64,000 bases of DNA from the NCBI GenBank assembly GCA_005281725.1, contig SSBO01000012.1:10817254-10881253 (forward strand), read 5' to 3'. Below, piece by piece: positions 60,527 to 64,000 of this stretch. The stretch's first letter is position 1. Every line of letters begins with the position of its first letter. A program made the translations under genes and the position numbers. This DNA is from Wuchereria bancrofti (taxonomy: Eukaryota > Nematoda > Chromadorea > Rhabditida > Onchocercidae). The notes under the pieces were generated by a model. The model saw only the letters and a list, made by a program, of their open reading frames with translations. It searched no databases and was not told the origin of the DNA.

Positions 60527-60745
60527 TCATAGGAGCTGACTAATTTTTCGACTTTATTCATATGGAAAACGCTCAGTAACTAAAGTCAGGATTCACTTTA
60601 CTGAACAGCAAAGTTGGTCGCATCATAGCAGGAAGCGGTTATACTAATGGATTATGCCATCGCAATACCTTTGCAACGAAAATATTCCAAGAAAATCGTG
60701 CTCCAGATATAGACCAATTTTGGAAGTTGGACTGTATTAGCATTC
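60510..60745 (+). pseudogene. BEL/Pao protease-region remnant
   Basis: Directly after the permuted gag, the sequence encodes PDIIIGAD and FFDFIHMENAQ, then [19 protein letters not shown], with stop codons in between. This resembles the region after the aspartic protease of Pao-type pol. It then runs into inverted material. Confidence 0.6.
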
Positions 60746-61595
60746 AGTTGGAAATTTCATTTTTGTCTGCTACTTCAACCACTTGAAGATCGTCTTTACA
60801 ATGGCTTGGACAGTCGTTTGATGAGAGCCTTCCGTCTTAACTCCAATTTGTGTTTGAGTTATGCGACATACCCTGGGAATCCTATTGTCAAAGGAGGAGA
60901 TTGTGTATTCTTCTTCATCAGTTTCTAGGAGATTGAGTCGATATGCTAGCTTTTGTGAAATAAAGGTTGCATCAGACCGCCGTCGAAGAGTACTAGGGCC
61001 TGTAGCTGATGTTCAGGTTTATCAGGATTAAAGACAGTAACTTCTTTACATAAAAGCAGTACTCATTTCCCTTCCATTTTCGTGTTCGAATTGACAGATA
61101 TATTTGCATTTTTGATCACAACCTTTCCTTTGTCAATTCCAGAATCTTTAGGCTGTTTGGACTTTTGAGTCTTAGTGGTACAAGCGCTATTATGAGATTT
61201 CTTACAATAAAAACAATTTGCCGTTTTTCTGCAGTCGGATTCGCTATCTTAAAGCAATTAAAGCAAACATTGATTTCTTCCAACCGATCAATTCGTTGCT
61301 CCACTGTAGAATTGGGATTTTTGTTGCAGAAAATACAAAGTCTCTTTTTCTTATTTGTCAACCAACTTGAACTCTCTTGATTTGACTGGATCTTTTCGGC
61401 AGTAGCGGTATCTCTAATTTGCTTTGATTGTTTCATCGCAATCAATGCGGAGGTTTCTGGAACGATTGAATTAGGATGGCGTCTAATCAAGTTTCTTTGA
61501 TTTACGCTATCCGAATATTGCCATGGTCGTTTCTGTTGACTGTTTTCCTAAGAAACTGTCGAAGTTTTATTACGGACCACTGGTCATCTTCTTTT
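60746..61595 (-). pseudogene. Inverted BEL/Pao gag zinc-knuckle and protease remnant
   Basis: On the minus strand, 61116-61490 encodes the C-terminal gag region with knuckle remains (KKRLCIFCNKNPNSTVEQR and INVCFNCFKIANPTAEKR). In each knuckle the first two Cys are kept, but the later His/Cys ligands are replaced by Asn, Val or Lys. Further on, KEVTVFNPDKPEHQLQALVL and FDGG resemble the aspartic protease start, with stops after it. The pieces are opposite in direction to the neighbouring gag, so a second copy or an internal inversion is involved. Confidence 0.65.
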
Positions 61596-61604
61596 TGTTG
61601 ATAA

Positions 61605-61962
61605 ATTGCCAGATGTCTGATAAGTCAATCACCGAATAATTTCGCATTTGTAATTAATCTATGTCTAGATCTTTAAGACATTATGCTAATTACTTCCTTT
61701 TTTCTCACACAACAAAAAACCCTTTGTTAGCAATCTTTGTTTTACATCAATCAAATGTTCTCCGCCGGATACCCGGTTGTCAATTTAGTTCTGTATATAA
61801 ACTAACCAACCATCCCAATACCATTCATTCTACGTTTTTGGGTGGTTTTTGATAATATTTTAGTGTTTTATAATTATATTATATCTATTCGTTGCGCGTT
61901 GTTATAACGTTGATTTGTTGCTTTAATTACCCAAGTTTGAGGCAAAATAAAATATCTGGCAG
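61605..61962 (+). mobile_element. BEL/Pao LTR, 5'-truncated, running into the gap
   Basis: It matches the reverse complement of 62916-63270 closely, for example TTGCCAGATGTCTGATAAGT, TTCTGTATATAAACTAACCA and TTACCCAAGTTTGAGGCAAA. The outer end with the TGTCG palindrome is missing. TATATAAAC could be its promoter TATA element. The known LTR end (GGCAG) coincides with the first N. Confidence 0.8.
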
Positions 61963-62344
61963 NNNNNNNNNNNNNNNNNNNNNNNNNNNNNNNNNNNNNN
62001 NNNNNNNNNNNNNNNNNNNNNNNNNNNNNNNNNNNNNNNNNNNNNNNNNNNNNNNNNNNNNNNNNNNNNNNNNNNNNNNNNNNNNNNNNNNNNNNNNNNN
62101 NNNNNNNNNNNNNNNNNNNNNNNNNNNNNNNNNNNNNNNNNNNNNNNNNNNNNNNNNNNNNNNNNNNNNNNNNNNNNNNNNNNNNNNNNNNNNNNNNNNN
62201 NNNNNNNNNNNNNNNNNNNNNNNNNNNNNNNNNNNNNNNNNNNNNNNNNNNNNNNNNNNNNNNNNNNNNNNNNNNNNNNNNNNNNNNNNNNNNNNNNNNN
62301 NNNNNNNNNNNNNNNNNNNNNNNNNNNNNNNNNNNNNNNNNNNN
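61963..62344. other. Assembly gap (382 N)
   Basis: A run of unknown bases between an LTR pointing right and a gag fragment pointing left. It sits at a place where inverted near-identical copies meet, which is where short-read assemblies usually fail; its real length is unknown. Confidence 0.98.
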
Positions 62345-62871
62345 AGAAACTAAATAATTTAACTTTTATATGTCGGGTATATTTTGAGAGTGTACGGAGG
62401 TTTCGAAATTACTCCAGAACTCTTTCCATGTTTTAGGATCATCGCTGAATGTTGGCAGTGACAGTTGAGGCAAATTTACTACTGGACGACATTCAGTTAG
62501 ACGGTGTTCCTTACTTCGTGTTAAGCGTTTAAGAGCTAACTCAGTATCGTCCTTATACATTGATAAGGTTATAATAGTATCCGTACCTATGTTGATTAAA
62601 TTTTAAATACCTCTATCATGAGTTGCCATTTCTCCATATTTCTCTTCTTCTTTCTTCTTCTGCGATATTGGGATTAGTTGAATGTGTTCTAACCATTTGT
62701 CGTTAATTTTTTCAAGAATCTCATCAATTTTTCCTTGATGATTCTTGCCCTCGTTTCGTATTGCTGGCATAATTGGTCTAACGGAGTTAGATCTATTTGT
62801 CGTATTTCATCGAGGAGTTCCTCGAGATTTGCTTTTATCGATTTCGTTCTTACAATTATGCTGGCAGACAT
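62345..62871 (-). pseudogene. BEL/Pao gag fragment in native order, frameshifted and truncated
   Basis: Starts at ATG 62871, 45 bases inside the LTR end. It encodes KSIKANLEELLDEIRQIDLT, then YETRARIIKEKL, loses the frame near 62710, and resumes at 62366-62560 with LPTFSDDPKTWKEFWSNFET before reaching the gap. It lacks several residues present in the other copy (between LDQ and LCQQY). This copy sets the normal order of the gag parts. Confidence 0.75.
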
Positions 62872-62915
62872 ACTTCACCTCGTGCACCAAAAAACTTTGT
62901 CGTGGAATGTATTAA

Positions 62916-63315
62916 CTGCCAAATATTTTATTTTGCCTCAAACTTGGGTAATTAAATCAACAAATCACATTATAACAACGCGCAGCGAATAGATATAATA
63001 TAATTATAAAACATTAAAATATTGTCAAAAATCACCCAAAAACGTAAAATGAATGGTGGTGGAGATGCTTGGTTAGTTTATATACAGAACTAAACTGACA
63101 ACCGGAAACCCGGCGGAGAACATTTGACTGATGTAAAATAAAGATTGCTAACAAAGGGTTTTTTGTGAGAAGAAAGGAAGTAATCAGCATAATGGCTTAA
63201 AGATCTAGACATAGATTGATTACAAATGCGAAATTATTCGGTGATTGACTTATCAGACATCTGGCAATAAAATATTAGGATTTGAATGTAATTTAAATGT
63301 GTCGTTTTTACGACA
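62916..63315 (-). mobile_element. Complete BEL/Pao LTR
   Basis: About 400 bp on the minus strand from TGTCGTAAAAACGACA to GGCAG, followed by a leader and the gag start. The 5-base inverted ends of the palindrome, a TATATAAAC element and position relative to gag fit a 5' LTR. No partner 3' LTR in the same direction is visible in the window. Confidence 0.75.
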
Positions 63316-64000
63316 TATTCAATAGGTCAAAATAATTAATAACATTATTAATCATACTTTTTGACATAGATCATAGGTCGAAATTATCATCGTACCTCTT
63401 ACTCCATTATTTTCATATTCAGTGTGCGTAGAAAAGAAAAAGCTAGAAGATAGTGATAATATATAGGAATGAAGAAAGTGATAAGCTGACATAAGATGCT
63501 TTCAAAAAAGATGGAATGAATAGCTACCATTATTACTACTTTAATTTTGTTAGTGATTTGTTGATTTGCATATTATTCCTAAAAATTTTCGGTTATCATT
63601 AAAGGAAGTGTCTAAATTTATTGTTTAACCGGAAATATTCGTTAGCTGAATATATATGCACTAGTAAAATTATTTACATAAATGTCAAAATGAATGGAGT
63701 ATCCAATTGTTTTTTTCCAGTTTTGTTTTCAAAAAATGCAAGTAATTTCAATTTAGGTCTGGTCACTTACACGGCTTATAAATTTCTATCTGTTATAGAT
63801 TTACATTTGTCCAATTAATGGGTCTATTTTGGAATATGTATTGAAGTTAAACAAATAAATGAACCAAAAGAACATTCCAGGAAAGATTAATTTTGTAATC
63901 TAAAGATAATTTGGAAAATAAAATTATTCAGCGTTATTCCTTACTATTTTATCGCACTAATTAAATAGACTATTGCCTCAACAGCTATAGTACAATAAAA
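63316..64000. other. AT-rich flank, no supported gene
   Basis: Probably still intron of the calcium channel, since the domain I S1-S5 exons have not appeared. The frame at 63621-63818 has no motif. Confidence 0.4.

Larger units (their letters stand above)
59752..63315. mobile_element. Rearranged BEL/Pao LTR-retrotransposon cluster
   Basis: The cluster lies upstream of the first visible calcium-channel exon and so most likely within one of that gene's introns. It holds gag, protease and LTR pieces in both orientations, with no intact reverse transcriptase or integrase, and an assembly gap in the middle. The left edge begins with TGTCGTAAAAACGACA and the right edge ends with its reverse complement, so the block looks as if bounded by inverted ends. 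I found no clear target-site duplication. It is a set of dead or partial copies, not a working element. Confidence 0.85.

Overview
The window looks like nuclear DNA of a parasitic nematode, probably a spirurid or filarial worm. The sequence is very AT-rich. Genes are split into many short exons with GT-AG introns and tight TTTCAG/TTTTAG acceptors, and the recognisable gene families are animal ones (innexin, T-type calcium channel, FOXK, MMS22L). The clade is inferred from overall character, not from a diagnostic marker. Single reading frames never cover a whole gene here, so I rebuilt genes by joining exons whose splice phases agree.

Layout. 243-5924 (-): a FOXK-type transcription factor with an FHA domain and a forkhead domain; a long degenerate AAT-type trinucleotide tract lies in an intron. 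5925-24690: mostly AT-rich sequence without clear genes, apart from three phase-consistent exons of an unrecognised helical protein (14425-15161, -), weak exon candidates at 8507-9748, simple repeats, and one arm of a 350-bp dispersed inverted repeat (about 19705-20060; partner at about 35480-35815). 25589-26901 (+): a small multi-pass membrane protein with a decayed tandem copy of one exon. 27122-28556 (-): an ERI1-like DEDDh 3'-5' exonuclease using a GC-AG intron. 29640-35264 (-): a many-exon BED-finger/hAT-transposase-derived gene. 36453-42799 (+): an MMS22L-like DNA-repair gene. 43060-46505 (-): a complete 11-exon innexin, 549 codons. 49394-59683 (-): a T-type calcium channel alpha-1 subunit (cca-1 type) with pore residues E-E-D-D; its 5' part lies outside the window. 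59752-63315: a rearranged cluster of BEL/Pao LTR-retrotransposon pieces in both orientations, holding a 382-base assembly gap.

The genes do not form an operon or a shared pathway. They are ordinary neighbours: transcription (FOXK), small-RNA/rRNA trimming (ERI-like), fork repair (MMS22L), gap junctions (innexin) and low-threshold calcium current (cca-1). The most unusual points are the permuted gag fragment of the BEL/Pao cluster, the intact hAT-derived host-like gene with an apparent non-AG acceptor, the GC-AG intron, the partial exon duplication, and the inverted repeat pair. I saw no CRISPR, tRNA or rRNA genes and no convincing new multi-gene system.
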